A stretch of DNA of 13,845 nt from Halobacteriales archaeon SW_9_67_25 (lineage in GTDB: Archaea > Halobacteriota > Halobacteria > Halobacteriales > Haloarculaceae): contig PXSU01000080.1 of the NCBI GenBank assembly GCA_003022745.1, positions 1-13,845 on the forward strand, read 5' to 3'. Each line of letters starts with the position of its first letter. Positions within the stretch are counted from its first letter, which is position 1. This document shows positions 5,854 to 12,114 of the stretch, in pieces. Below the pieces are notes generated by a model, which ran no database searches, had not been told where the DNA came from, and saw nothing but the letters and a program-made list of their open reading frames with translations. The position numbers and the translations under genes were made by a program.

Positions 5854-7440
5854 ATGAGCGGGAGTGACAGCCTGTTCGTTAGAGAAGCTACGGGACTGGT
5901 GCGTGAATGGTCGTCGTACGACGCGTGGATCTACGCGTTTCTGTCGGTGAACATCGTCACACTGGGCTTTTACATCTGGACGTTCGGTGCCTTCATCCCG
6001 GACGGGAGCCCTATCCTGGCAACACTGATCGCAATCGCGGTACTGACACTCCAGAACGTCGTGTTCGCGACCCTGATCGCGGCGATGCCACGCGTCGGCG
6101 GTGACTACGTCTGGCAGAGTCGCTTGCTCGGCGGGTTCTGGGGCTTCCTGCTTGCGATACCGGGATGGGTGTTCATCCTGTGGCTGTGGGTCCCCATCTA
6201 CGGCTCGATCCAGTCGTGGCTCGTGTTCGGGCCGATTTCGGCACTCCTGGGGTATCCCGGGCTGGCAAACTTCTGGAACTCCAGTACGGGACTGTTCGTC
6301 TCGTCGATGTTGGTCGTGGCCTTCGTGTTCATCTACGTGAGCCTCGGGATGCAGTGGTACGCACGCATCCAGCAGTCGCTCTTTTATCTGGGTGTCGTGG
6401 GATTCGTCCTGTTCGTCGTGGGACTGTTGACTACAAATCCGAGCAGTTTCCAGGCCGCATTCGACTCCCAGATGGCCGCCTGGGGCATGGAAGCCTCGTA
6501 CGGCGGGGTTCAGGAAGCCGCAGCAGTCGAGTTCGCCCCGATGTGGAACACCGACTTCGTGGCGGCCTACTACCTGTTCCCGATGTTGCTGTTCTGGATT
6601 ATGTGGCCCGTCTGGGGGTCGACCCTGTTCGGTGAGGTCCGCGAGGCCGGCGAGTGGAAGAAGATGTTCTGGGTGCTGGAAGCCGCACTGGTCGGTGCCG
6701 GGGTCGTTGCGATGCTCCTGTGGCCGCTGTTCAAGAGCGCGATGGGCTGGCAGTTCTACCAGTCGCTGAACTACAGCTACTTCGTGGGTGCTGGAGCGGC
6801 CCAGTGGATCTCGGCACCGACGACGCTGGCTGCCATCGCCTGGGGTGGCGGTACCGTCGGGACGATTATGGCGATTTTGATGGCCGGTTGGCTCTACGCG
6901 TGGTCGGGGACCGTGTTCCTCTCCTCGACGCGGGTCATCTTCGCCGCAGCGTTCGACCGGGCTATCCCCGAGCTCTTCGCGGAGGTCAAGACCCGGTTCA
7001 ACACGCCGCTCTACGCGGTGCTCGCGATGGCGATTCCGGCGACCGTGCTGACGGTCATCTACTTCTACGTGCCGGGATTCCAGACGCTGACTCTGGCGGC
7101 CACGTTCGCCATCGCGATAACGTACTTCGGAACCACGGCGGCCGCGACGCTGTTGCCGTTCCGGCGGCCCGACCTGTTCTCGAACACCTGGGTTTCGCGG
7201 TTCGAAATCGGCCCTGTCCCTCTCATCAGCGTCGTCGGCGTCGTCTACATTGGCTTTTTGTTGTCGGTCTTCTATCTCTGGGCGACCGTCGACGCCTACG
7301 GAATCAACAACGTCCGCTCTGCCGGGTTCATGGTGTTCCTCTACCTGCTTGCAGTCGTCATCTACGCCGGCATGCGGTGGTACCGCGCCAAGCAGGGGGT
7401 CGACCTGGACAAGATTCACTCCGAGATTCCGACTGACTGA
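5854..7440 (+). CDS. APC-superfamily permease (amino acid/amine-type transporter)
   Basis: This 528-residue, highly hydrophobic membrane protein has about 12-13 predicted helices by eye, near residues 25-48, 53-77, 92-118, 147-165, 172-193, 239-260, 275-295, 328-360, 402-420, 425-447, 465-485 and 497-515. Family marks are MPRVGGDYVWQSR after helix 2 and SSTRVIFAAAFDRAIPELF followed by RFNTPLYAVL, the pattern of amino acid/polyamine/organocation carriers. Residues about 195-238 form an unusually long soluble loop. ATG 5854 is chosen for the GGTGA site 4 nt upstream; an in-frame GTG at 5776 would add a non-conserved polar stretch. Position behind the two dehydrogenases on the same strand suggests it imports their substrate or a precursor. 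APC carriers usually move amino acids or amines, hinting at a nitrogenous alcohol, but this is inference. Confidence 0.85.
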   Translation: MSGSDSLFVREATGLVREWSSYDAWIYAFLSVNIVTLGFYIWTFGAFIPDGSPILATLIAIAVLTLQNVVFATLIAAMPRVGGDYVWQSRLLGGFWGFLLAIPGWVFILWLWVPIYGSIQSWLVFGPISALLGYPGLANFWNSSTGLFVSSMLVVAFVFIYVSLGMQWYARIQQSLFYLGVVGFVLFVVGLLTTNPSSFQAAFDSQMAAWGMEASYGGVQEAAAVEFAPMWNTDFVAAYYLFPMLLFWIMWPVWGSTLFGEVREAGEWKKMFWVLEAALVGAGVVAMLLWPLFKSAMGWQFYQSLNYSYFVGAGAAQWISAPTTLAAIAWGGGTVGTIMAILMAGWLYAWSGTVFLSSTRVIFAAAFDRAIPELFAEVKTRFNTPLYAVLAMAIPATVLTVIYFYVPGFQTLTLAATFAIAITYFGTTAAATLLPFRRPDLFSNTWVSRFEIGPVPLISVVGVVYIGFLLSVFYLWATVDAYGINNVRSAGFMVFLYLLAVVIYAGMRWYRAKQGVDLDKIHSEIPTD

Positions 7441-7563
7441 TCGCCCGTCCGATCCTGTTTTCGTCGCGATTCCCCCGACAGACGTCTGCTACTGAAACGC
7501 TCCGTGGAAAGATGGGGTCCACGAGACGTGGCATACTCACGTACGGTGTGGTAGTGCCCGGTC

Positions 7564-7593
7564 GAAAAGAGAGCGCAGTCGGGAACTCCCCGA
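7564..7593 (-). terminator. Possible terminator of the nucleotidyltransferase gene
   Basis: Just past the stop at 7606, reading leftward, there is a TCGGG/CCCGA hairpin (7579-7593, 5-nt loop) followed on the minus strand by TCTTTTC (7564-7570). Archaeal termination depends mostly on T-tracts, so the T-run is the main evidence, and it is short. Confidence 0.3.
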
Positions 7594-7605
7594 TGGTACC
7601 GACGA

Positions 7606-8373
7606 TCAGGACAGTTCGGGCCGCCGGTACCACTGTTTTCGCTCGCCGACAATCGAACGGAGTTTCCACCGGATGGACTTGGGTTCCGTCTCGATTGCCT
7701 CGCGAAGGGCGGCCACGCGGTCTGAGAGTTGCGCCTCGTCGACCGGTAGATCCTCCTCGGTCAGGTACGATTCCACACGGTCGAGGTTCATCGTCGTGGT
7801 CCTGTAGAGCCCCCAGTCACTCCGACACAGCCCCGAGATATAGTCGGTATCGATGGCGTCGGTCGCGACGTCGCTACCCACCGGGTGGTCGTTGAACATC
7901 GCAATGATATCGCGGATGTCGCGGTCGCTGATCTCGGCGATCTGGAGCTTCGACAGCAACAGGTCCTCGATGGGGACGGTCGGGTAGTCGATATCGACCC
8001 TGTTGCGGAGGCTCCAGGAGTGACAGAACCGGAACTTGTCGACGATGTAGTCGGCCTTGCGCTCGTTGATGGGGTCCTGAAACTCCAGTTGGAACCGGTG
8101 CATCGTATTGAACCGCTCGTTCTGTTCGTAGCCCAGCCCGAGCATGAACTCGATGACTGCGTCCTTGTCCTCGCGGGTAGTGACGAAGTCGACGTCGCGG
8201 TAGTTCCGGGCGAACGGCTCGTCGTGCATCGTCTCCGCGTGCTCCCAGATCGCCGTCCCACCGATCGACCGCACCAACAGTCCCTCCTCGTTCGCAGCCT
8301 CGACGACGCGGCGCCCCTCGTCGAGCGGGTCCGCAAGCGGTTCACTCCCTGTGTCCTCGTGCTCGCTTGCCAT
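7606..8373 (-). CDS. Nucleotidyltransferase-fold protein (AbiEii/minimal NTase-like)
   Basis: This is a 255-residue acidic soluble protein. Residues 35-64 carry RSIGGTAIWEH followed by NYRDVDFV, the arrangement of the DNA polymerase beta-like fold: a GG motif on the first helix, then a DxD metal site (Asp60, Asp62). A third acidic position may be Asp108 or Asp112 in ERKADYIVD. PIEDLLLSKLQ (134-144) resembles the P-x-EDLLxxKL segment common in AbiEii-like and related stand-alone nucleotidyltransferases. The C-terminal 90 residues are unfamiliar. Function is unknown; relatives include toxins of abortive-infection pairs, but no adjacent AbiEi-like antitoxin is visible. It lies 37 nt downstream of the metallophosphoesterase gene on the same strand and has its own TATA-like box at 8402-8409, so it may be transcribed both ways. 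Confidence 0.65.
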   Translation of the reverse strand: MASEHEDTGSEPLADPLDEGRRVVEAANEEGLLVRSIGGTAIWEHAETMHDEPFARNYRDVDFVTTREDKDAVIEFMLGLGYEQNERFNTMHRFQLEFQDPINERKADYIVDKFRFCHSWSLRNRVDIDYPTVPIEDLLLSKLQIAEISDRDIRDIIAMFNDHPVGSDVATDAIDTDYISGLCRSDWGLYRTTTMNLDRVESYLTEEDLPVDEAQLSDRVAALREAIETEPKSIRWKLRSIVGERKQWYRRPELS

Positions 8374-8401
8374 GTGTTACCTTGTAATGTCCGGTGGCGG
8401 T

Positions 8402-8409
8402 GGTATAAC
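8402..8409 (-). promoter_or_regulatory. TATA-like box for the nucleotidyltransferase gene
   Basis: On the minus strand GTTATACC is centred about 33 nt upstream of the ATG at 8373, next to the stop codon of the preceding gene (8411-8413). It suggests a separate transcript with a very short leader. Confidence 0.45.
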
Positions 8410-8410
8410 T

Positions 8411-9436
8411 CTATCCCCGGACGAGGCCGACGACGTTGACCTCCGGTTCCAGGTCGATGATCGCACCCTGCAGCGATCCCTCCGAGTAGACGCTGCCCGG
8501 ATTGATCGCGATGGTGTCGCCGATCCGTGTCTTTCCGCGTGACTCGTGGATGTGGCCGTGTAGCGACAGCGGCGGTTGGTAATCCTCGATGGCCTCCCGG
8601 ACGGCGTGGCTACCGACCGGCTCCATCGTCTGTGCACCGTATTTCGGTTTGAGGTTCTCGTCGAGTTCGGGAGCGTCGTCGAGTTGTGAATCGTACGGCG
8701 GAACGTGGAAGTTGAAGATGGAGTGTTCGACATCGTCGATTTCGTCGATCACCCCTTCGAGACGTTCGCGGAGTTCGTCTTCCTCCTCTTCGCGCGCAGT
8801 GTCCCAGGGCGTCACGTTCGCCCAGCCCGTAGACGCCATCTCGTACTCCTCGTCGATCCGGACCACTTCGCTCTCGACGAGTCGGACCCGGTCGATGTCC
8901 CGCCACGTGTCGTCAATCTCGAACGGGTCGTCGTTGCCGGGAGAGATGTACACCGGGACATCGTCCGGCAACCGCTCCGCGGCGAGTTCACCCCACTTCC
9001 TGATCCGCTGTTTCATCTGTCCGTGGAAAATCTCGTCGTGGCGGTCGTCGGCGTCCTCCGCGTTCTGGAGGTGTTCGTACTCCGATTGCTCCATGACGTA
9101 CGGATAAAAGCCCGCGTCTTCTGCGGATTGTTTCACCTCCTCCAGCTCCTCGTCTGTCTCGACAGTCTGTTCCTGCTCGTTGCGCGTGTACTGGTACGTG
9201 CCGTTCTCCTCGATTATCGGGAAGATTGCCTTCCCCGTCGTGTCGCCACCGAGTACCAGCACGTCTGCACTGTAAAATTCAGCCGAGTTGACAAACTTCT
9301 GCCAACAGGCCGTCGACCCGTGCACGTCGGTGGCGAAAAAGAGCCTGGTCACGCCCTCCGCTTTCTCCATGCCCTCGCTCTCGCGAGCGACGTTCTCCTG
9401 GTTCAGCCGCTCCTTGAGACTGGAAATCAATCCCAT
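8411..9436 (-). CDS. Calcineurin-like metallophosphoesterase
   Basis: This 341-residue protein carries the di-metal phosphoesterase motifs in order: DVHGS (37-41), GGDTTGK (63-69), PGNDD (166-170; the usual GNH/E position has Asp), FNFHVPPYDSQLD (241-253, His244) and HGHIHES (293-299). The last is the terminal GHxH signature. Between motifs II and III lies an unusually long, acidic, helical stretch (about 75-160), perhaps a lid or a partner-binding insert. Substrate is not readable: such enzymes hydrolyse phosphomonoesters, phosphodiesters, cyclic nucleotides or nucleic acid ends. No signal peptide or membrane segment is seen. ATG 9436 is chosen because a TATA-like box (9467-9476) lies about 35 nt upstream; Met23 is an alternative start. 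The nucleotidyltransferase follows on the same strand. Confidence 0.88.
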   Translation of the reverse strand: MGLISSLKERLNQENVARESEGMEKAEGVTRLFFATDVHGSTACWQKFVNSAEFYSADVLVLGGDTTGKAIFPIIEENGTYQYTRNEQEQTVETDEELEEVKQSAEDAGFYPYVMEQSEYEHLQNAEDADDRHDEIFHGQMKQRIRKWGELAAERLPDDVPVYISPGNDDPFEIDDTWRDIDRVRLVESEVVRIDEEYEMASTGWANVTPWDTAREEEEDELRERLEGVIDEIDDVEHSIFNFHVPPYDSQLDDAPELDENLKPKYGAQTMEPVGSHAVREAIEDYQPPLSLHGHIHESRGKTRIGDTIAINPGSVYSEGSLQGAIIDLEPEVNVVGLVRG

Positions 9437-9791
9437 GGCTATCGACTCTACACTGCTCCCGGGTCTCGTATAAGTGTTTCCCCATCAACTGTTTCGACGA
9501 CTACTCGCGTGACCGTCCGAACCGTCTTGTTACAGCCACGGTGTCCGCTAAGTATATAAAGTATATATTGTAATAATTATTTTAATTTGTTTGTTTTCAT
9601 AAGATACCTATCCAAGATTCCTATATACTGTAAATCCTCGACCCCGAAATAAACCCGTAGAAAAAGTCCATTTTAGCAGTTTGAGCGTCAGTGCTGCTGG
9701 ATTCGGGCGAGAGATATCCTCGTCATACTCGACTTGAGTAAATATAATATAAACATATTTTCTAAATTCTTATCGGAAAAATTATTTTAAT
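9437..9791. other. AT-rich gene-free stretch between divergent units
   Basis: No gene is supported here. From about 9545 to 9791 the DNA is strongly AT-rich, with many stops in all frames. It includes TATA-like runs (AGTATATAAAG near 9551, AATATAATATAAAC near 9741) and the 13-bp direct repeat listed separately. The change back to GC-rich DNA is abrupt at 9792, the stop codon of a possible small gene. Confidence 0.6.
9467..9476 (-). promoter_or_regulatory. TATA-like box for the metallophosphoesterase gene
   Basis: On the minus strand CACTTATACG is centred about 35 nt upstream of the ATG at 9436, predicting a leader of roughly 8 nt. Confidence 0.5.
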
Positions 9792-9792
9792 T
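9575..9792. repeat. 13-bp direct repeats bounding an AT-rich segment
   Basis: AATTATTTTAATT occurs at 9575-9587 and again at 9780-9792, 205 bp apart start to start. In such AT-rich DNA this can be chance, but it could also mark a duplication or an excised or inserted element. Confidence 0.4.
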
Positions 9793-9914
9793 CACTGTCC
9801 GACCGGCCGCGCGCGGTAGATCGCGCACAGTACGACGACCAACAGAATCGCCGTCCCCGTCGTGGCCAGGCGAGGGTAGCCGGGAGAGCGAACTCCTCGA
9901 CAGGGCCGAGCCAT
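9792..9914 (-). CDS. Possible 40-residue single-helix membrane protein
   Basis: The candidate has a basic N-terminus (MARPCRGVRSPGYPR, 1-15) followed by a hydrophobic helix (TTGTAILLVVVLCAIYRAR, 17-35) and a short basic tail, a plausible one-helix topology. Support comes from composition: the DNA changes from AT-rich to GC-rich exactly at its TGA stop (9792-9794), as if selection on coding begins there. It is divergent from the DsbD/UreH-like gene at 9967, with 52 nt between the starts. No clear TATA box precedes it. It could also be the remnant of a longer membrane protein, since the frame stays open upstream to 10013 across the neighbouring gene's start. I do not recognise the family. Confidence 0.35.
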   Translation of the reverse strand: MARPCRGVRSPGYPRLATTGTAILLVVVLCAIYRARPVGQ

Positions 9915-9966
9915 CCGGGAACGCACCAGACGTGCTAAGACCCTGGAGAACGAACCCGCGGGTACG

Positions 9967-10749
9967 ATGATCGAACCCCTCCTGCGCGTCGATGTCGCGC
10001 TGTTCCTTCTCATCGGGATTCTCGGCGGGGCTCACTGCATCGGCATGTGCGGGCCGCTGGTGACGATGTACTCGAAACAGATGTCCCCCCGGCCGGACGG
10101 TGGTCACGCGTCGTCCCGGCAGGGGCGGGCCCACCTCACCACCTACGAGGTCCGCCAGCACGCGCTGTTCAACGTCGGCCGGGCCACGACGTACGCCCTC
10201 ATGGGTGCCGTCTTCGGCGGACTCGGGAGTCTGGTGTTCGTGACCGCCGACCAGCTGACGCCGGTCGCCGGCCTGCTGCGTGGCGGTCTGGGCGTCGTTA
10301 TCGGCGCGTTCATCGTCGCGACCGGCCTCAAGTACACGGTCGGCGGCACCGCCTCGGGGATAGAGATTCCGGGCGTGGGTCAAGCGACGTCCTGGGTCGC
10401 GAGCCGCGTCCACCGGCACGTGAACAGCCCGAGTATCGTCGGTCTCGGGGCCCTGCACGCGTTCCTCCCCTGTCCCATCCTCTATCCGGCCTACCTGTTC
10501 GCCTTCGCCAGCGGCTCGCCGGTCACCGGCGGCGTCGCGCTCGGGGCACTCGGGGTCGGGACCATCCCTGCTGTCTTCCTCTACGGGACCGTCGTTCAGT
10601 CGGTCGACGTCGCCCACCGCCGTCGGCTCCACCGCGCGCTCGGTGTCGTGTTCGTGGTGCTGGGGTACGTGCTCTTCGCACACGGACTCATGGCGCTCGG
10701 GATCCACATTCCGCACCCGGGACTGCCACACTACCAGCCACTCGGTTGA
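9967..10749 (+). CDS. DsbD/CcdA-UreH-like membrane protein (annotated as sulfite exporter TauE/SafE type)
   Basis: This is a 260-residue polytopic membrane protein with about six helices (near 8-35, 70-92, 103-124, 157-182, 186-212, 224-246). GGAHCIGMCGP (20-30) at the end of helix 1 and LHAFLPCPILYPAYLFAF (163-180) are the paired cysteine motifs of the cytochrome-biogenesis transmembrane (DsbD-like) group that databases often label sulfite exporter TauE/SafE. A histidine- and arginine-rich loop (about 40-68) and a histidine-rich C-terminus (HIPHPGLPHY, 247-256) could bind metal. Related proteins are often found beside copper-transporting ATPases and haem-copper oxidase genes, suggesting roles in copper or thiol handling, but none of those genes is in this window. 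It converges on the minus-strand gene at 10772 with a 22-nt gap. No strong TATA box or Shine-Dalgarno site is obvious. Confidence 0.8.
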   Translation: MIEPLLRVDVALFLLIGILGGAHCIGMCGPLVTMYSKQMSPRPDGGHASSRQGRAHLTTYEVRQHALFNVGRATTYALMGAVFGGLGSLVFVTADQLTPVAGLLRGGLGVVIGAFIVATGLKYTVGGTASGIEIPGVGQATSWVASRVHRHVNSPSIVGLGALHAFLPCPILYPAYLFAFASGSPVTGGVALGALGVGTIPAVFLYGTVVQSVDVAHRRRLHRALGVVFVVLGYVLFAHGLMALGIHIPHPGLPHYQPLG

Positions 10750-10771
10750 GGCGCGGTCCCCGCGCCCCGAA

Positions 10772-11158
10772 TCAGCCGACGAGTTCACGGACCAGACGGA
10801 CTCCAGCGGCGACCTCCTGGCCGACCGCGGCGACGAGCCCGGCGGGTCGAACCTGGGCCGGGGCAGTACCCAGCCACCGCGAGAGCGGGCCGGCGGGAGC
10901 GTCGGCGCCGATCGCGGCAACCGTCCGCCCGCGCGAGCGGACCTCGACGGTGAGGTCCGTCACGGCCAGCAACGACGCGATCCCCGCGGCCTCTCCCTGT
11001 GGAGACGCACGCGCTGCACGGGCGACGGCCCCCAGCGACGGAAACTCGACGAACAGCCGGTCGCCAGTCGAGCGAACGTCCGCCCGGACACCGTCGACCG
11101 TGAGTTCGAGGTCCGTCTCGACTGTCAGCGGCGCTCGCGGAGCTGGGGCTTCAGTCAC
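10772..11158 (-). CDS. Conserved-looking protein of unknown function (128 aa)
   Basis: I do not recognise the family. The N-terminal half looks like alternating beta strands (LTVETDLELTVDG at 11-23, ADVRSTGDRLFVEFPSLGAV at 26-45). It is followed by TDLTVEVRSRGRTVAAIG and a C-terminal alanine- and valine-rich helix (about 104-127) that is amphipathic rather than clearly membrane-spanning. The start is GTG at 11156-11158, overlapping the last 8 nt of the upstream 73-residue gene, so the two are translationally coupled and probably work together. Composition is less acidic than usual for a haloarchaeal cytoplasmic protein, which could mean a membrane- or partner-associated protein. Confidence 0.65.
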   Translation of the reverse strand: MTEAPAPRAPLTVETDLELTVDGVRADVRSTGDRLFVEFPSLGAVARAARASPQGEAAGIASLLAVTDLTVEVRSRGRTVAAIGADAPAGPLSRWLGTAPAQVRPAGLVAAVGQEVAAGVRLVRELVG

Positions 11159-11372
11159 GCTCCCGGGTCGTGATGCTGATGGTCCCGTCGAGGTGCCAGG
11201 TGGCGTGCTCGGCGCCGTCCCCCACCCTGTCCGGTACCTGCACTTCCATGTCCTCGAACTCGTAGATTATCTCGGCGTTCCGGCCGGTGAGTCGGTCGTA
11301 GAGACCGATTGCCAGGTCCGGCCACTGGTTTTCCTCGTTGATTCTCTCGGCGTCGGCGGTTGTCTCGGACAT
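11151..11372 (-). CDS. Small acidic protein of unknown function (73 aa)
   Basis: The protein begins with an acidic segment, then WPDLAIGLYDRLTGRNAEIIYEFEDMEVQVP (17-47), and ends with a predicted strand region WHLDGTISITTRERD. No known domain is recognised, and no cysteines or membrane segments are present. It is the first gene of a two-gene unit: its TGA overlaps the GTG start of the 128-residue gene by 8 nt. A symmetric TATA-like box (11399-11406) lies about 31 nt upstream of the ATG, so the transcript has almost no leader. Confidence 0.7.
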   Translation of the reverse strand: MSETTADAERINEENQWPDLAIGLYDRLTGRNAEIIYEFEDMEVQVPDRVGDGAEHATWHLDGTISITTRERD

Positions 11373-11398
11373 GCGCGACCGGATGCAGGGTCTGTAGC

Positions 11399-11406
11399 GT
11401 TATAAC
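11399..11406 (-). promoter_or_regulatory. TATA box of the 73/128-residue gene pair
   Basis: GTTATAAC is centred about 31 nt upstream of the ATG at 11372. The sequence is a perfect palindrome, so orientation is given by the gene. It predicts a leader of only a few nucleotides. Confidence 0.55.
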
Positions 11407-11550
11407 ACCTCGTATCACTCGTTCAGCAGGTAGTATCTCGCCGCCAACGTGTCCGCTCCGGCCACGCTGTGGCCCGTTGCTCACCGCCCCGGGGAGCCGT
11501 GCTGTGTGCTGTAGCGACGCGGAGCCTCGCGTCCCGGTTCCGGGCCCGGT

Positions 11551-11757
11551 CTACTCGTCGAACGCGCTCCCGGCGGCGATCAGAAAGCCCACGATGGCAG
11601 TGATCAGGCCGACCGCCCCGATTGCGACGGCACCGATCTTGAAGAGGTCGTCGCCGAGACGGTTTGCCGAGAGTAACAGGAAAACCGCAGTGACGAAGCC
11701 GATCAGCACAAGCGTGCGACCGAACCGGCCCGTGTCGAAACCCGGTTCGTTAGACAC
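11551..11757 (-). CDS. Small two-helix membrane protein of unknown function (68 aa)
   Basis: The protein reads as a polar N-terminus (SNEPGFDTGRFGR), a hydrophobic helix (TLVLIGFVTAVFLLLSA, 15-31), a short acidic turn (NRLGDD) and a second helix (LFKIGAVAIGAVGLITAIVGFLIAAG, 38-63), ending in FDE. The frame is open further upstream to 11922, but that part is a shadow of the neighbouring gene. The start is GTG at 11755-11757, fixed by GGAGGT 8 nt upstream and by the 8-nt overlap with the 87-residue gene. The two small membrane proteins are translationally coupled and may form a complex. I do not recognise the family. Confidence 0.65.
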   Translation of the reverse strand: MSNEPGFDTGRFGRTLVLIGFVTAVFLLLSANRLGDDLFKIGAVAIGAVGLITAIVGFLIAAGSAFDE

Positions 11758-12013
11758 GGTCGAGTACCTCCAAGAGCACGCCGTTGTACTCGTCGTCCGT
11801 CGCGGCGTTCCCGAGCGAGTGGATGGACTGGCAGATCCACAGCCCGGCAGTGAAGTTGATGAACGCGACCATGGAGATGACTCCCACCTGCCCGGGGACG
11901 AACAGTCCGGTGACGAGCGCACCCGCGAACCCGAGTGCCATGAGAGCGTGTGTTATGATCGACCGGGTGCCGAAATCAGCCAGTTGTCTAGAAAGGCGTG
12001 TTCCTACAGCCAT
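11750..12013 (-). CDS. Small two-helix membrane protein of unknown function (87 aa)
   Basis: The N-terminus (MAVGTRLSRQLADFGTRS) is basic and amphipathic. Two hydrophobic segments follow: IITHALMALGFAGALVTGLFV (19-39) and VGVISMVAFINFTAGLWICQSI (43-64). The C-terminus is acidic (DDEYNGVLLEVLDRV). The size and composition are normal for a haloarchaeal small membrane protein, but no family is recognised. A TATA-like box at 12037-12046 is centred 28 nt upstream of the ATG, so it probably heads its own leaderless transcript instead of reading through from the P450 gene that ends 101 nt upstream. Its end overlaps the start of the 68-residue gene by 8 nt. Confidence 0.7.
   Translation of the reverse strand: MAVGTRLSRQLADFGTRSIITHALMALGFAGALVTGLFVPGQVGVISMVAFINFTAGLWICQSIHSLGNAATDDEYNGVLLEVLDRV
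11766..11771 (-). promoter_or_regulatory. Shine-Dalgarno site deciding the GTG start of the 68-residue gene
   Basis: GGAGGT on the minus strand lies 8 nt before the GTG at 11757, inside the end of the 87-residue gene. It is the best Shine-Dalgarno match I saw in the window. Confidence 0.6.
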
Positions 12014-12036
12014 ACGTCTAGCAACGGTCTACCAGC

Positions 12037-12046
12037 GAATACATCT
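12037..12046 (-). promoter_or_regulatory. TATA-like box for the small membrane protein pair
   Basis: GATGTATTC on the minus strand is centred about 28 nt upstream of the ATG at 12013, matching leaderless spacing. Confidence 0.4.
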
Positions 12047-12114
12047 ATTGCATATGTTGGGTGCCCGGGATGAGCCAGCGGATACGTAGTCCCCGACCGA
12101 GGACGCGGTTCGGA

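Noticed and set aside
5806..7419. Very long minus-strand open frame antisense to the permease
   Set aside because: The translation is highly charged, with many His, Arg, Glu and Gln residues and no motif, as expected for the antisense of a membrane protein. The plus strand encodes a clear APC permease.
9551..9629. AGTATATA / TATATACT inverted pair in the AT-rich gap
   Set aside because: Only 8 bp of low-complexity sequence with a loop of over 60 nt; chance is sufficient.
9787..10920. 377-codon minus-strand frame across the DsbD/UreH-like gene
   Set aside because: It is proline- and arginine-rich with no motif and is antisense to a well-supported membrane protein; only the separate short frame ending at 9792 was kept as a weak candidate.
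10047..11405. 452-codon plus-strand frame overlapping three genes
   Set aside because: It is composed mostly of Arg, Pro, Ser and Thr, without motifs, and crosses the convergent stop-stop junction at 10749/10772. It is a GC-driven shadow.
11516..11533. GACGCG/CGCGTC hairpin after the 68-residue gene
   Set aside because: The stem is only 6 bp and no T-run follows on the minus strand, so it is not supported as an archaeal terminator.
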